Assembly (NCBI RefSeq): GCF_000422365.1
Contig: NZ_AULQ01000002.1
Span: forward strand, 1-64,000
Reading direction: 5' to 3'
From: Mesoflavibacter zeaxanthinifaciens DSM 18436
Lineage (GTDB): Bacteria; Bacteroidota; Bacteroidia; Flavobacteriales; Flavobacteriaceae
DNA: 64,000 nucleotides
A program made the position numbers and the translations under genes. This document shows positions 43,660 to 51,846 of this stretch, in pieces. Every line of letters starts with the position of its first letter. Position 1 is the first letter of the stretch. The notes beneath the pieces are model-generated. The model did not search any database and was not told the origin of the DNA. It worked only from the letters and a program-made list of their open reading frames with translations.

Positions 43660-44433
43660 ATGAAGAAAATAGCAACATTAATAGCTTTATTTTTAACCCT
43701 AACTGCATGTAGCGAAGATGCAGACGACAATGCTGTAGCAGAAACAAATGCTAGTGTTAGTTTTAAATTTACACACAATTGGAATGACCAATTATTAGAT
43801 AGTTCTAATTTTGAAAACTTAGATCTTACAAACGAAAACGGAGAAGTAATAAACATTGACAGAATAAGATACCTTATCTCTCGTATTGAATTAATTAATA
43901 CCGACAACAACCTTAGCTATGTATTTGACGGTTATAAATTTACAGATTTATCAAACGAAGATACATATGATTTCTCTCCAGAAACCAATGCCGTTCCACT
44001 AGGTAATTATCAACTTAAATTTATTTGGGGATTTAACGAACAAGATAATATAAACGGTGCTTATCCAGATTTAAATATTGCTTCTTGGAATTGGCCAGAC
44101 ATGCTTGGTGGCGGTTATCACTTTTTACAATTTGATGGCATGTATAATGTTAACACAACTAACCCTGCTCCTTTTAATTATCATAACGGAACTGCAAGAG
44201 TAAGCGAAGGTGTTTTTGAGCAAAATTTTGCAACAATAACATTTTCAGAGTCATTCACTATTTCAAACAATGCAACGATTGAAGTTAAAATGAATATTGC
44301 CCAATTTTTTACCAATCCAAACACTTGGGATTTAAACGTATTAGACACACCACTAATGCCTAATTATACCGCACAAAAAATGATGCAAGAAAATGTATTA
44401 TCTGTATTTAGCTTAGGTGAAATTATACAATAA
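43660..44433 (+). CDS. MbnP-like lipoprotein (metallo-mystery-pair protein)
   Basis: This 257-residue lipoprotein (lipobox Cys17, 'TLTACSED') matches the MbnP family. The start 'VSFKFTHNW' gives a beta strand with His39. 'NGEVINIDRIRYLISRIELI' and the family hallmark 'ASWNWPDMLGGGYHFLQFDGMY' (Trp143, Trp145) follow. The C-terminal half is beta-rich ('TIEVKMNIAQFF'). In the characterised Methylosinus pair, MbnP binds copper after its partner MbnH converts one Trp to kynurenine. The extra Cys motif of the proteobacterial four-Cys group is not visible here. The MbnH-like gene follows 6 bases later. Copper is inferred from relatives only. Confidence 0.88.
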   Translation: MKKIATLIALFLTLTACSEDADDNAVAETNASVSFKFTHNWNDQLLDSSNFENLDLTNENGEVINIDRIRYLISRIELINTDNNLSYVFDGYKFTDLSNEDTYDFSPETNAVPLGNYQLKFIWGFNEQDNINGAYPDLNIASWNWPDMLGGGYHFLQFDGMYNVNTTNPAPFNYHNGTARVSEGVFEQNFATITFSESFTISNNATIEVKMNIAQFFTNPNTWDLNVLDTPLMPNYTAQKMMQENVLSVFSLGEIIQ

Positions 44434-44439
44434 ATATTA

Positions 44440-45519
44440 ATGAAATATTGGATTACATATTGCCTATTAACAATTATTATTTGTTCGTGTTCAAAATCTG
44501 AAGACACAATAAACAATAATGATGCTTATGTACCTATACCTTATCAATTAGAAGTACCGCAACATTTTGACCAATTGTTAATAGATCCAATTATTCCTTT
44601 TGACAATCCAATGACAGAAGAAGGTGTTTCTTTAGGAAAACGCTTATTTTACGATCGTATTCTATCTGTAGATAACACAAAAGCTTGTGCAAGTTGCCAT
44701 ATGCCACAAAATGGATTTTCAGACTCTAATAAATTTAGCATAGGTGTTTCAGGAAATTTTGGTAATCGCAATAGTATGCCTTTAATTAACTTAGCATGGA
44801 ATTTTGATGACAAATACTTTTGGGACGGACGCGCATTAGGACTAGAACATCAAGCATTAGAACCAGTTACCAATCCAATTGAGCTAGAAAATCCTTCATG
44901 GAGTGATGTAGAAGACAGACTTAACAACCATCCAGAATATCCAAATTTATTCAACCAAGCGTTTGGTACTTCAACTATTACAAAAGACTTAGTAACAAAA
45001 GCAATTGCACAATTTGAGCGTACTTTAATTTCTGGTAATTCAAAATTTGATAAATTTCTAAATGGAGGAGCCACCTTAACTGCTCAAGAACAAGAAGGTT
45101 TAAATGTGTTTATGGATGAAGAACGTGGTGATTGTTTCCATTGTCATGGTAATCCTAACAATCCGCTTTGGACAGACAATCAATTTCACAACAATGGTTT
45201 AGATGCTACTTTTACAGACTTAGGCTTGGGTGCAGTTACAGGCAATCCTAATGATAATGGTAAGTTTAGGTCACCAACACTACGTAATTTAGCTTACACT
45301 GCACCATATATGCACGACGGTAGATTTCTAACTTTAGACGATGTTATAGAACACTACAGTAGCGGTCTTCAAAATTCTTCAACTATTGATCCTTTAATGA
45401 AAAAAGTAGAGCAAGGTGGCGTTCAACTTTCAGAAGAAGACAAGAACAACTTAAAAGCTTTCTTGTTATCACTTTCTGACCCTTCATTTATAAACAATCC
45501 CGCATTTCTTCCTCAATAA
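44440..45519 (+). CDS. MbnH-like di-heme enzyme (MauG / cytochrome c peroxidase family)
   Basis: This 359-residue periplasmic or lipid-anchored (Cys17) protein has two c-type heme sites: Cys83-x2-Cys86-His87 ('ACASCHMPQNGFSD') and Cys232-x2-Cys235-His236 ('DCFHCHGNP'). Between them lies 'YFWDGRALGLEHQALEPVTNPIEL', and after the second heme 'FRSPTLRNLAYTAPYMHDGRFLTLDDVIEHY', both standard for the di-heme peroxidase/MauG superfamily. Adjacent to an MbnP-like gene it is best read as MbnH, which oxidises a Trp in MbnP rather than acting on bulk peroxide. A plain cytochrome c peroxidase function cannot be excluded. It is the last gene of the five-gene run. No clear terminator was seen after it. 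Confidence 0.9.
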   Translation: MKYWITYCLLTIIICSCSKSEDTINNNDAYVPIPYQLEVPQHFDQLLIDPIIPFDNPMTEEGVSLGKRLFYDRILSVDNTKACASCHMPQNGFSDSNKFSIGVSGNFGNRNSMPLINLAWNFDDKYFWDGRALGLEHQALEPVTNPIELENPSWSDVEDRLNNHPEYPNLFNQAFGTSTITKDLVTKAIAQFERTLISGNSKFDKFLNGGATLTAQEQEGLNVFMDEERGDCFHCHGNPNNPLWTDNQFHNNGLDATFTDLGLGAVTGNPNDNGKFRSPTLRNLAYTAPYMHDGRFLTLDDVIEHYSSGLQNSSTIDPLMKKVEQGGVQLSEEDKNNLKAFLLSLSDPSFINNPAFLPQ

Positions 45520-45584
45520 GAAAAATCAATCTGCCTATTTATTAATATAATGTTACTAAATATGGTAAACAGAGACTTAAATTG

Positions 45585-45592
45585 TATCTTTG
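45585..45592 (+). promoter_or_regulatory. -7 promoter box of the suf operon
   Basis: TATCTTTG, a perfect TAnnTTTG, lies 32 bases before the sufA-type start codon at 45625. Confidence 0.6.
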
Positions 45593-45624
45593 CATTCTAT
45601 TTAGATAAACTCTAATAAACAGGT

Positions 45625-45954
45625 ATGATAAAAGTTTCTGATACAGCAAAAAAGAAAGTCATCGAATTAATGAATGATGATGGCTTTAATCCTAGCACTG
45701 ACTACATAAGAGTTGGTGTAAAAAGTGGTGGTTGCTCTGGTTTATCTTACGATTTAAAGTTTGACAAAACCAAAGCAGAAGAAGATAAAGTTTTTGAAGA
45801 TAATGAGGTTAAAATTATTGTTGACAAAAAAAGTTTTTTATACCTAATAGGTACCACTTTAGAATATTCAGGAGGATTAAACGGAACTGGATTTGTGTTT
45901 AATAACCCTAATGCCAACCGTACTTGCGGTTGCGGAGAAAGTTTTTCACTTTAA
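45625..45954 (+). CDS. sufA: HesB/IscA/SufA-type iron-sulfur cluster carrier
   Basis: This 109-residue A-type carrier takes newly built iron-sulfur clusters from the SufBCD scaffold to target proteins in the cytoplasm. The three invariant cysteines are present: Cys37 in 'SGGCSGLSYD', and Cys101 and Cys103 in 'RTCGCGESFSL'. Length and order match the family. It is first in the suf operon, 21 bases before sufB, with a good -7 box upstream. The choice between SufA, IscA and ErpA names rests on this location, since no isc genes are seen. Iron or oxidative-stress control is usual for suf, but I see no recognisable regulator site here. Confidence 0.93.
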   Translation: MIKVSDTAKKKVIELMNDDGFNPSTDYIRVGVKSGGCSGLSYDLKFDKTKAEEDKVFEDNEVKIIVDKKSFLYLIGTTLEYSGGLNGTGFVFNNPNANRTCGCGESFSL

Positions 45955-45975
45955 AAAAAGAAGACAAAAATTACT

Positions 45976-47424
45976 ATGTCAAAATATACTGAAGACGATT
46001 TAAGAGAAGAATTAAAAACTAAAGAATACGAATACGGTTTTTACACAGATATTGAATCTGACACCTTTCCTGTTGGTTTAAACGAAGACATTGTTCGTGC
46101 CATTTCGGTTAAAAAAGAAGAACCTGAATGGATGACCGAGTGGCGTCTTGATGCCTTCAAAACTTGGAAAGAAATGGTAGAACCAGAATGGGCAAACGTA
46201 CATTACGAAAAACCAGATTTTCAAGCTATTTCTTATTACTCGGCTCCAAACAACAAACCTAAATACGATAGTTTAGACGAAGTAGATCCAGAATTATTAG
46301 ACACTTTTAATAAACTTGGAATTTCTTTAGACGAACAAAAAAAATTAGCAGGTGTTGCTATGGATGTTGTTGTAGACTCTGTTTCTGTTGCAACAACATT
46401 TAAAAAGACATTAGCAGAAAAAGGTATTATTTTCTGTTCTATCTCTGAAGCTATTCGCGAATATCCAGATTTAGTAAAAAAATATATTGGTACCGTTGTA
46501 CCTAAAAAAGATAATTTTTACGCAGCATTAAATAGCGCAGTATTTAGTGATGGTAGTTTTTGCTACATCCCTAAAGGTGTAAAATGCCCAATGGAATTAT
46601 CAACATACTTCCGTATTAATCAAGCAGGAACAGGACAGTTTGAGCGTACATTAGTTGTAGCAGATCAAGGTAGTTATGTAAGCTATCTTGAAGGTTGTAC
46701 AGCACCAAGTCGTGACGAAAACCAATTACACGCTGCTGTTGTAGAGCTTATAGCATTAGATGATGCCGAAATAAAATACAGTACCGTACAAAACTGGTTT
46801 CCTGGAAATGCCGAAGGAAAAGGTGGTGTTTATAACTTTGTAACCAAACGTGGTTTATGTGAGAAAAACGCAAAAATTTCTTGGACTCAGGTAGAAACAG
46901 GTAGTGCTGTAACTTGGAAGTACCCAAGCTGCGTATTAAAAGGAGATAACAGTGTTGGCGAGTTTTATTCTATTGCAGTAACTAATAATTTCCAGCAAGC
47001 AGATACAGGGACTAAGATGATCCATCTTGGTAAAAACACAAAATCTACAATTATTTCTAAAGGGATTTCTGCAGGTAAATCTCAAAACTCTTACCGCGGA
47101 TTAGTACAAATAGCAGGTCGCGCAGAAAATGCACGTAACTTTTCACAGTGTGATAGTTTACTAATGGGTAACGAGTGTGGCGCACATACATTCCCATACA
47201 TTGAAGCAAAAAACAAATCGGCACAAATAGAACACGAAGCTACAACCAGTAAGATTGGAGAAGATCAAATCTTTTATTGTAATCAACGTGGTATTGATAC
47301 CGAAAAAGCAATTGCTTTAATCGTCAACGGTTTTAGTAAAGAAGTATTAAATAAATTACCTATGGAGTTTGCTGTAGAAGCGCAAAAACTTTTAGAAATT
47401 TCATTAGAAGGTTCTGTAGGATAA
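45976..47424 (+). CDS. sufB: Fe-S cluster assembly scaffold subunit SufB
   Basis: This 482-residue cytoplasmic scaffold forms the SufB-C-D complex on which iron-sulfur clusters are assembled. Sequence blocks are those of SufB throughout: '[19 protein letters not shown]', '[24 protein letters not shown]', 'FVYIPKGV'-like '[21 protein letters not shown]', '[22 protein letters not shown]', and the beta-helix core ending '[17 protein letters not shown]' and '[18 protein letters not shown]'. Conserved cysteines in the core, including the one in '[15 protein letters not shown]', are candidates for cluster or sulfur relay sites. Between sufB and sufC this operon has two extra genes for exported proteins, which is unusual. 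Confidence 0.97.
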   Translation: MSKYTEDDLREELKTKEYEYGFYTDIESDTFPVGLNEDIVRAISVKKEEPEWMTEWRLDAFKTWKEMVEPEWANVHYEKPDFQAISYYSAPNNKPKYDSLDEVDPELLDTFNKLGISLDEQKKLAGVAMDVVVDSVSVATTFKKTLAEKGIIFCSISEAIREYPDLVKKYIGTVVPKKDNFYAALNSAVFSDGSFCYIPKGVKCPMELSTYFRINQAGTGQFERTLVVADQGSYVSYLEGCTAPSRDENQLHAAVVELIALDDAEIKYSTVQNWFPGNAEGKGGVYNFVTKRGLCEKNAKISWTQVETGSAVTWKYPSCVLKGDNSVGEFYSIAVTNNFQQADTGTKMIHLGKNTKSTIISKGISAGKSQNSYRGLVQIAGRAENARNFSQCDSLLMGNECGAHTFPYIEAKNKSAQIEHEATTSKIGEDQIFYCNQRGIDTEKAIALIVNGFSKEVLNKLPMEFAVEAQKLLEISLEGSVG

Positions 47425-47437
47425 TCAATATTTAACT

Positions 47438-48310
47438 ATGAAAAAACTAATCATTCTTCTTATTACCCTTTCATTATTTGTTGCTTGTAAAAAAGACAAA
47501 AAAGAAACTAGTGTAGAGCAAACAGAAACTGAGGTTAAAAAAGAGCCTATTAAAATGTTTATGTTTGATGGTGGTACTGTTCAAGTTAACATGCTTGAAA
47601 TTTTTTCTCAAGATGATGCTTACAAAGGACAATCAAAAACCTTTGCAGATGCTTTTTATTTAATTCAGCATCCAGACGGTAACTTATTATGGGACGCAGG
47701 ATTGTCTGAAGATTTAATAGGAAAAGAACCATTTACAACTCCAGAAGGCGCTTTTACTGTAAGTAGAAAAACTGGAATTGAAGAACAACTAAAGTCAATA
47801 GGCTTATCAACCAATGATGTAAAATATATTGCCCTATCGCATACACATTTTGACCATTCTGGATCTGCATCTAAATTACCAAACGCCATTTGGATCGTTC
47901 AAGAAAACGAGTATAACTTTGTAACTAGCGAAGAACAAAAAAAACAAAGTCCAGACAACTTTAACGCGATAAAAAACTTAAAAGCTTTAAAGAAAATAAA
48001 TGGTAATTATGATGTTTTTGGTGACGGAAGAGTTGTTATAGTATCAACTCCAGGTCATACGCCAGGTCACCAATCTTTATTTGTAGATTTAGAACAAGAA
48101 GGACCATTAATGCTTACAGGAGACATGTATCACATGGAAGAAAGCAGAGAAAACTCTAGAGTACCAATCTTTAATCATGATGTTGACCAAACTTTAGCAT
48201 CAATGGAAGTTTTTGAAACATTTGCAAAAGAAAAAGAAGCACGTGTTATTATACAACATTCAACAAAAGATTATAACAGTTTAAATCCAGCACCAGAACC
48301 AATTCAATAG
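47438..48310 (+). CDS. Metallo-beta-lactamase-fold lipoprotein, N-acyl homoserine lactonase-like
   Basis: This 290-residue lipoprotein (lipobox Cys17, 'LSLFVACKKD') has an MBL-fold hydrolase domain. The zinc motif is His135-x-His137-x-Asp139-His140 ('LSHTHFDHSGSASKLPNA'). Other ligands are in 'STPGHTPGHQSLF' (His211), 'MLTGDMYH' (Asp229) and 'VIIQHSTKD' (His274). The 'HSGSASKLPNAIWIVQENE' and 'TPGHTPGHQS' wording is typical of the AiiA/AHL-lactonase group. As a lipoprotein it would act in the periplasm or at the surface, and lactone or ester hydrolysis is plausible. It sits between sufB and sufC, 13 bases after sufB, in a place where no such enzyme is needed for cluster assembly. Quorum quenching is not shown. 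Confidence 0.85.
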   Translation: MKKLIILLITLSLFVACKKDKKETSVEQTETEVKKEPIKMFMFDGGTVQVNMLEIFSQDDAYKGQSKTFADAFYLIQHPDGNLLWDAGLSEDLIGKEPFTTPEGAFTVSRKTGIEEQLKSIGLSTNDVKYIALSHTHFDHSGSASKLPNAIWIVQENEYNFVTSEEQKKQSPDNFNAIKNLKALKKINGNYDVFGDGRVVIVSTPGHTPGHQSLFVDLEQEGPLMLTGDMYHMEESRENSRVPIFNHDVDQTLASMEVFETFAKEKEARVIIQHSTKDYNSLNPAPEPIQ

Positions 48311-48316
48311 TAAAAA

Positions 48317-48703
48317 ATGAAAAAAATAATTCTTATTTGTACTATCATATTAGCTTTTGGTTGTAAAGACGAAAAGAAACACACCGAAACCACTTCAACA
48401 GATAAAAAAGTTGAAACCAAAAGATTAGTTGGAGAGTTTGTATACTATGCAGACGCAGCAGTTTTTCAAGTAAAAAATGATATTTACGGTGTTATTTTAG
48501 ATGAAAAATCTAAAGCTTTAAATAAAGAAGCAGAGCCTTACAAAAAAGAAGCTACAGATATGGTTATAGCAGATGTAGAGGCACAAATTATCCCAAAAGA
48601 TAAAAATGAAGAAGGCTGGCCATACAAACTAAAAATAGAAAAAATACATAGTGTTAAAGCACTAGACCCGAATAAAAACGACGTTATTAAATTAGGAAAA
48701 TAA
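48317..48703 (+). CDS. Small lipoprotein encoded within the suf operon
   Basis: This 128-residue lipoprotein has lipobox Cys16 ('[11 protein letters not shown]'), a charged linker rich in Lys/Thr/Glu (about 18-37), and a compact domain ('[39 protein letters not shown]', then '[36 protein letters not shown]'). The domain reads like a small beta barrel, perhaps OB-like, similar in feel to the C-terminal part of NlpE-type proteins. That similarity is a guess. It lies 6 bases after the lactonase-like gene and 5 bases before sufC, so all are on one transcript. Pairing with the lactonase-like lipoprotein is likely. Function is unknown. Confidence 0.75.
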   Translation: MKKIILICTIILAFGCKDEKKHTETTSTDKKVETKRLVGEFVYYADAAVFQVKNDIYGVILDEKSKALNKEAEPYKKEATDMVIADVEAQIIPKDKNEEGWPYKLKIEKIHSVKALDPNKNDVIKLGK

Positions 48704-48708
48704 ACAGT

Positions 48709-49461
48709 ATGTTAAAGATAAATAACTTACACGCAAGCGTAGAAGACAAATCTATATTAAAAGGTATTAACCTAGAAGTAAAACCAGGTGAAGTACACGC
48801 CATTATGGGACCAAACGGTTCTGGTAAAAGTACATTAGCTTCTGTAATTGCTGGTAAAGAAGATTACGAAGTTGAGGATGGAGATATCTTTTTAGAAGGA
48901 GAAAACATTAACGAGCTTGCAGCAGAAGAGCGCGCACATAAAGGTGTATTTTTATCGTTTCAATATCCAGTAGAAATTCCTGGAGTTTCGGTAACCAACT
49001 TTATGAAAACTGCTATAAACGAATCTAGAAAAGCAAAAGGGCTAGAAGATATGCCAGCTAACGAGATGTTAAAGCTAATTCGTGAAAAATCAGAATTACT
49101 AGAAATAGATCGTAAATTCTTATCTCGTTCTTTAAACGAAGGGTTTTCTGGAGGAGAAAAAAAGCGTAACGAAATTTTCCAAATGGCAATGTTAGAACCA
49201 AAATTAGCTATTCTTGACGAAACTGATTCTGGTTTAGATATTGACGCTTTACGTATTGTTGCAAACGGTGTAAATAAATTAAAAAACAAAGATAACGCTG
49301 TTGTAGTAATTACGCACTACCAACGCTTATTAGATTACATCGTACCAGATTATGTACACGTGTTATTAAATGGACGTATTGTTAAATCTGGAACTAAAGA
49401 ATTAGCACACGAGCTAGAAGAAAAAGGTTACGATTGGATTAAAGAAGAAGTTGGTGCATAA
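48709..49461 (+). CDS. sufC: Fe-S cluster assembly ATPase SufC
   Basis: This 250-residue ABC-type ATPase powers the SufBCD scaffold in the cytoplasm. Walker A is 'GPNGSGKST' (residues 34-42), the Q-loop is '[15 protein letters not shown]', the signature is '[14 protein letters not shown]' and Walker B is '[12 protein letters not shown]', followed by the switch His in '[11 protein letters not shown]'. The '[13 protein letters not shown]' and '[10 protein letters not shown]' wording is specific to SufC among ABC ATPases. It follows the two inserted lipoprotein genes and precedes sufD by 92 bases that contain no gene. Confidence 0.97.
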   Translation: MLKINNLHASVEDKSILKGINLEVKPGEVHAIMGPNGSGKSTLASVIAGKEDYEVEDGDIFLEGENINELAAEERAHKGVFLSFQYPVEIPGVSVTNFMKTAINESRKAKGLEDMPANEMLKLIREKSELLEIDRKFLSRSLNEGFSGGEKKRNEIFQMAMLEPKLAILDETDSGLDIDALRIVANGVNKLKNKDNAVVVITHYQRLLDYIVPDYVHVLLNGRIVKSGTKELAHELEEKGYDWIKEEVGA

Positions 49462-49553
49462 GCACTTTCTAGCAAATTAAAATTATGTAGAATAATACAG
49501 CTTTAAGCAGCATTTACAAATGCGTTGAAGACTGAATACTGAAAACTTAACAA

Positions 49554-50867
49554 ATGAGTTTAAAAGAAAAATTAGTTTCATCTTTCATGGCTTTTGAAGA
49601 CCATGTAGACGTTGATACTAAAATACATGATATTCGTACAGAAGCTATAAAACTTTTCGAAGATAAAGGCTTTCCTACAAAAAAAGATGAAGCTTGGAAA
49701 TACACATCTTTAAACAGCATATTAAAACATGACTATAGCGTATTCCCTAAACAAGAAAACGCTATAGAATATAGTGATATAAAACAATATTTTATTCACG
49801 ATATAGATACTTACAAGATTGTTTTTATCGACGGTAAATACTCATCTCATTTATCTCAAACTACACACGAAGGTCTAGATGTTTGTTTAATGTCTGCTGC
49901 ATTAACAAAACCAAAATACCAATTGGTTATAGAAAATTACTTTAACAAAGTAGCAGAAAAAGATGGCTTATCATCTTTAAACACAGCATTTTCTCAAGAA
50001 GGCGCGTTTATTCACGTCCCAAAAAACAAAGTAGTTAACAAACCTATTCAAATTGTACATTTTTCTACAGGTAACGAGTCTGCACTTATGCTTCAACCTC
50101 GTAACTTAATTGTAGTTGACGAGAATAGTCATGTACAAATTATAGAACGTCATCAAAGTCTTACAGACAATCCTGTATTAACCAATAGTGTTACAGAAAT
50201 ATTTGCCAACAAACGCGCAATTGTTGATTATTATAAAATTCAAAATGATAATCTAAATGCCTCTTTAATAGACAACACTTTTGTAGAGCAAAAGCAAGAA
50301 AGTTTTGCTTCTGTTCACACCTTTAGTTTTGGTGGTAAATTAACCAGAAATAACCTTAATTATTATCAAAACGGAGAGCGTATAGATTCTACATTAAAAG
50401 GAGTAACAATTATTGGTGAAAAACAACATGTAGATCATAACACATTAGTACATCATATAGAACCAAATTGCGAAAGTCACCAAGATTACAAAGGTATTTT
50501 TGACGATAACGCAACCGGCGTATTTAATGGTAAAGTAGTTGTTGAAAAAGAAGCACAAAAAACAAATGCTTTTCAATCTAACAACAATATTTTAGTTAGC
50601 GATAAAGCTACAATTAACACCAAACCTCAACTAGAAATTTTTGCAGACGATGTAAAATGCTCTCACGGTTGTACAATTGGTCAGTTAGACGAAAGTGCTT
50701 TATTCTATTTAAAATCTAGAGGTATCCCAGAAAAAGAAGCAAGAGGATTATTAATGTTTGCATTTAGTAACAACGTATTAAGTTCGGTAAAAATACCAGA
50801 ACTCAAACAAAGAATAACAAAACTTATTGCTCTTAAATTAGGCGTCAATATAGGATTTGATCTATAA
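49554..50867 (+). CDS. sufD: Fe-S cluster assembly scaffold subunit SufD
   Basis: This 437-residue partner of SufB in the SufBCD complex is recognised by 'EAWKYTSLNSILKHDY', the central beta-helix ('VQIIERHQSLTDNPVLTNSVTEIFANKRAIVDYYKIQNDN') and the conserved C-terminal block 'LEIFADDVKCSHGCTIGQLDESALFYLKSRGIPEKEARGLLMFAF'. That block contains the conserved His and Cys thought to take part in cluster building. Length fits SufD. A strong terminator begins right at its stop codon, so downstream sufS needs its own promoter, which is visible. Confidence 0.96.
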   Translation: MSLKEKLVSSFMAFEDHVDVDTKIHDIRTEAIKLFEDKGFPTKKDEAWKYTSLNSILKHDYSVFPKQENAIEYSDIKQYFIHDIDTYKIVFIDGKYSSHLSQTTHEGLDVCLMSAALTKPKYQLVIENYFNKVAEKDGLSSLNTAFSQEGAFIHVPKNKVVNKPIQIVHFSTGNESALMLQPRNLIVVDENSHVQIIERHQSLTDNPVLTNSVTEIFANKRAIVDYYKIQNDNLNASLIDNTFVEQKQESFASVHTFSFGGKLTRNNLNYYQNGERIDSTLKGVTIIGEKQHVDHNTLVHHIEPNCESHQDYKGIFDDNATGVFNGKVVVEKEAQKTNAFQSNNNILVSDKATINTKPQLEIFADDVKCSHGCTIGQLDESALFYLKSRGIPEKEARGLLMFAFSNNVLSSVKIPELKQRITKLIALKLGVNIGFDL

Positions 50868-50901
50868 AAAAAAGCAGCTATTAAATAGCTGCTTTTTTTT
50901 A
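50866..50901 (+). terminator. Terminator after sufD
   Basis: AGCAGCTA (50873-50880), loop TTAAA and TAGCTGCT (50886-50893), followed by eight T residues and preceded by an A-run. It separates sufABCD from the downstream genes. Confidence 0.9.
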
Positions 50902-50956
50902 TACAACAATTTAAAAATACGACAATTGCCTAATGTTATATGATATTCTTGTCTCT

Positions 50957-50964
50957 TAAATTTG
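50957..50964 (+). promoter_or_regulatory. -7 promoter box of the YD-like exported protein gene
   Basis: TAAATTTG ends 15 bases before the ATG at 50980. An in-frame TTG at 50962 lies inside the box and is not a start. Confidence 0.55.
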
Positions 50965-50979
50965 ACAAAAAATAATATC

Positions 50980-51789
50980 ATGAAAAACATTATTACTCTT
51001 CTATGTCTATTTATCACAACGTTATTAATAGCACAAAAAAATCCTCCAATTAAAGAAGCGCCTTTAAACCCAATAATTTTAAAATACAAACTAGAACATT
51101 TCAATTTAGTAGGAAATATTCAAACCGTAACACTTAATAATTCATGGCAATTACAATTTAATGAAGATGGGTTACTTGTTAAAGAATATAATGATGTTTA
51201 CGATGCAAATAAAAAACTGGTTAAGGAATATAAGTATCCAGATAATACAACAATATTAGAAACGAAATATGAAGGCGAAAATGGTGTAATAAACTCAAAA
51301 TATATACTTAACGACGATCTAAATATTATTCAATACGAAGTATTAGACACTAAAAACATACCTGATTATTATATTCTAGATCCAATTACATACGAGTATA
51401 AAGACCAATTACTTATAAAAGCCACTACAGATAAAAGTAAACACAACTACAACTTTAAAAGCGAAATAACAACATACAAATACGATAACAAAAAAAGGCT
51501 TATACAAACCAGTTTATTGTACGATAATGAAGAAGACATAAAATTTAGAAACACCTACGATTACTCTAAATTTAATGAAGGAAAAATTCTATTTTTAAAA
51601 AACAACGGATATTATCAAATAAGCCAAGACTACAATAACAAAGGAACATTAACTTACGAAGTAGTTAAAGAAAACGGTAACAAAGCCAACCCATTATCGA
51701 TAATCTATCGTAGTCCAAAGTATGATGAATATGGTAATTTATCTACTTTTAGTGATGGAGAATATAGATATACTTATTTCAAAAAATAA
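50980..51789 (+). CDS. Exported protein with YD/RHS-like strand repeats, function unknown
   Basis: This 269-residue protein has a signal peptide (about 19 residues, ending LLIAQ). The mature part has recurring short strands with Tyr, Lys, Asn and Asp such as 'LLVKEYNDVYDANKKLVKEYKYP', 'TTYKYDNKKRLIQTSLLYDNE' and 'PKYDEYGNLSTFSDGEYRYTYF'. These resemble the YD units of RHS/wall-associated proteins but are few and degenerate. The predicted form is an elongated beta structure in the periplasm or at the surface. It has its own -7 box and lies between the sufD terminator and sufS. No link to cluster assembly is apparent. I do not recognise a named family. Confidence 0.7.
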   Translation: MKNIITLLCLFITTLLIAQKNPPIKEAPLNPIILKYKLEHFNLVGNIQTVTLNNSWQLQFNEDGLLVKEYNDVYDANKKLVKEYKYPDNTTILETKYEGENGVINSKYILNDDLNIIQYEVLDTKNIPDYYILDPITYEYKDQLLIKATTDKSKHNYNFKSEITTYKYDNKKRLIQTSLLYDNEEDIKFRNTYDYSKFNEGKILFLKNNGYYQISQDYNNKGTLTYEVVKENGNKANPLSIIYRSPKYDEYGNLSTFSDGEYRYTYFKK

Positions 51790-51834
51790 TCACTAAATAA
51801 ATTATAAAAATTCCATTTTAAGCGTTACAAGTAG

Positions 51835-51842
51835 TAAATTTG
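51835..51842 (+). promoter_or_regulatory. -7 promoter box of sufS
   Basis: TAAATTTG ends four bases before the sufS ATG at 51847, implying a leaderless or near-leaderless transcript. Confidence 0.55.
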
Positions 51843-51846
51843 TAGC

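Noticed and set aside
47438-48310. Calling the MBL-fold lipoprotein a quorum-quenching enzyme
   Set aside because: The motifs support the AHL-lactonase-like family only. No quorum-sensing genes are in the window and the substrate is unknown.
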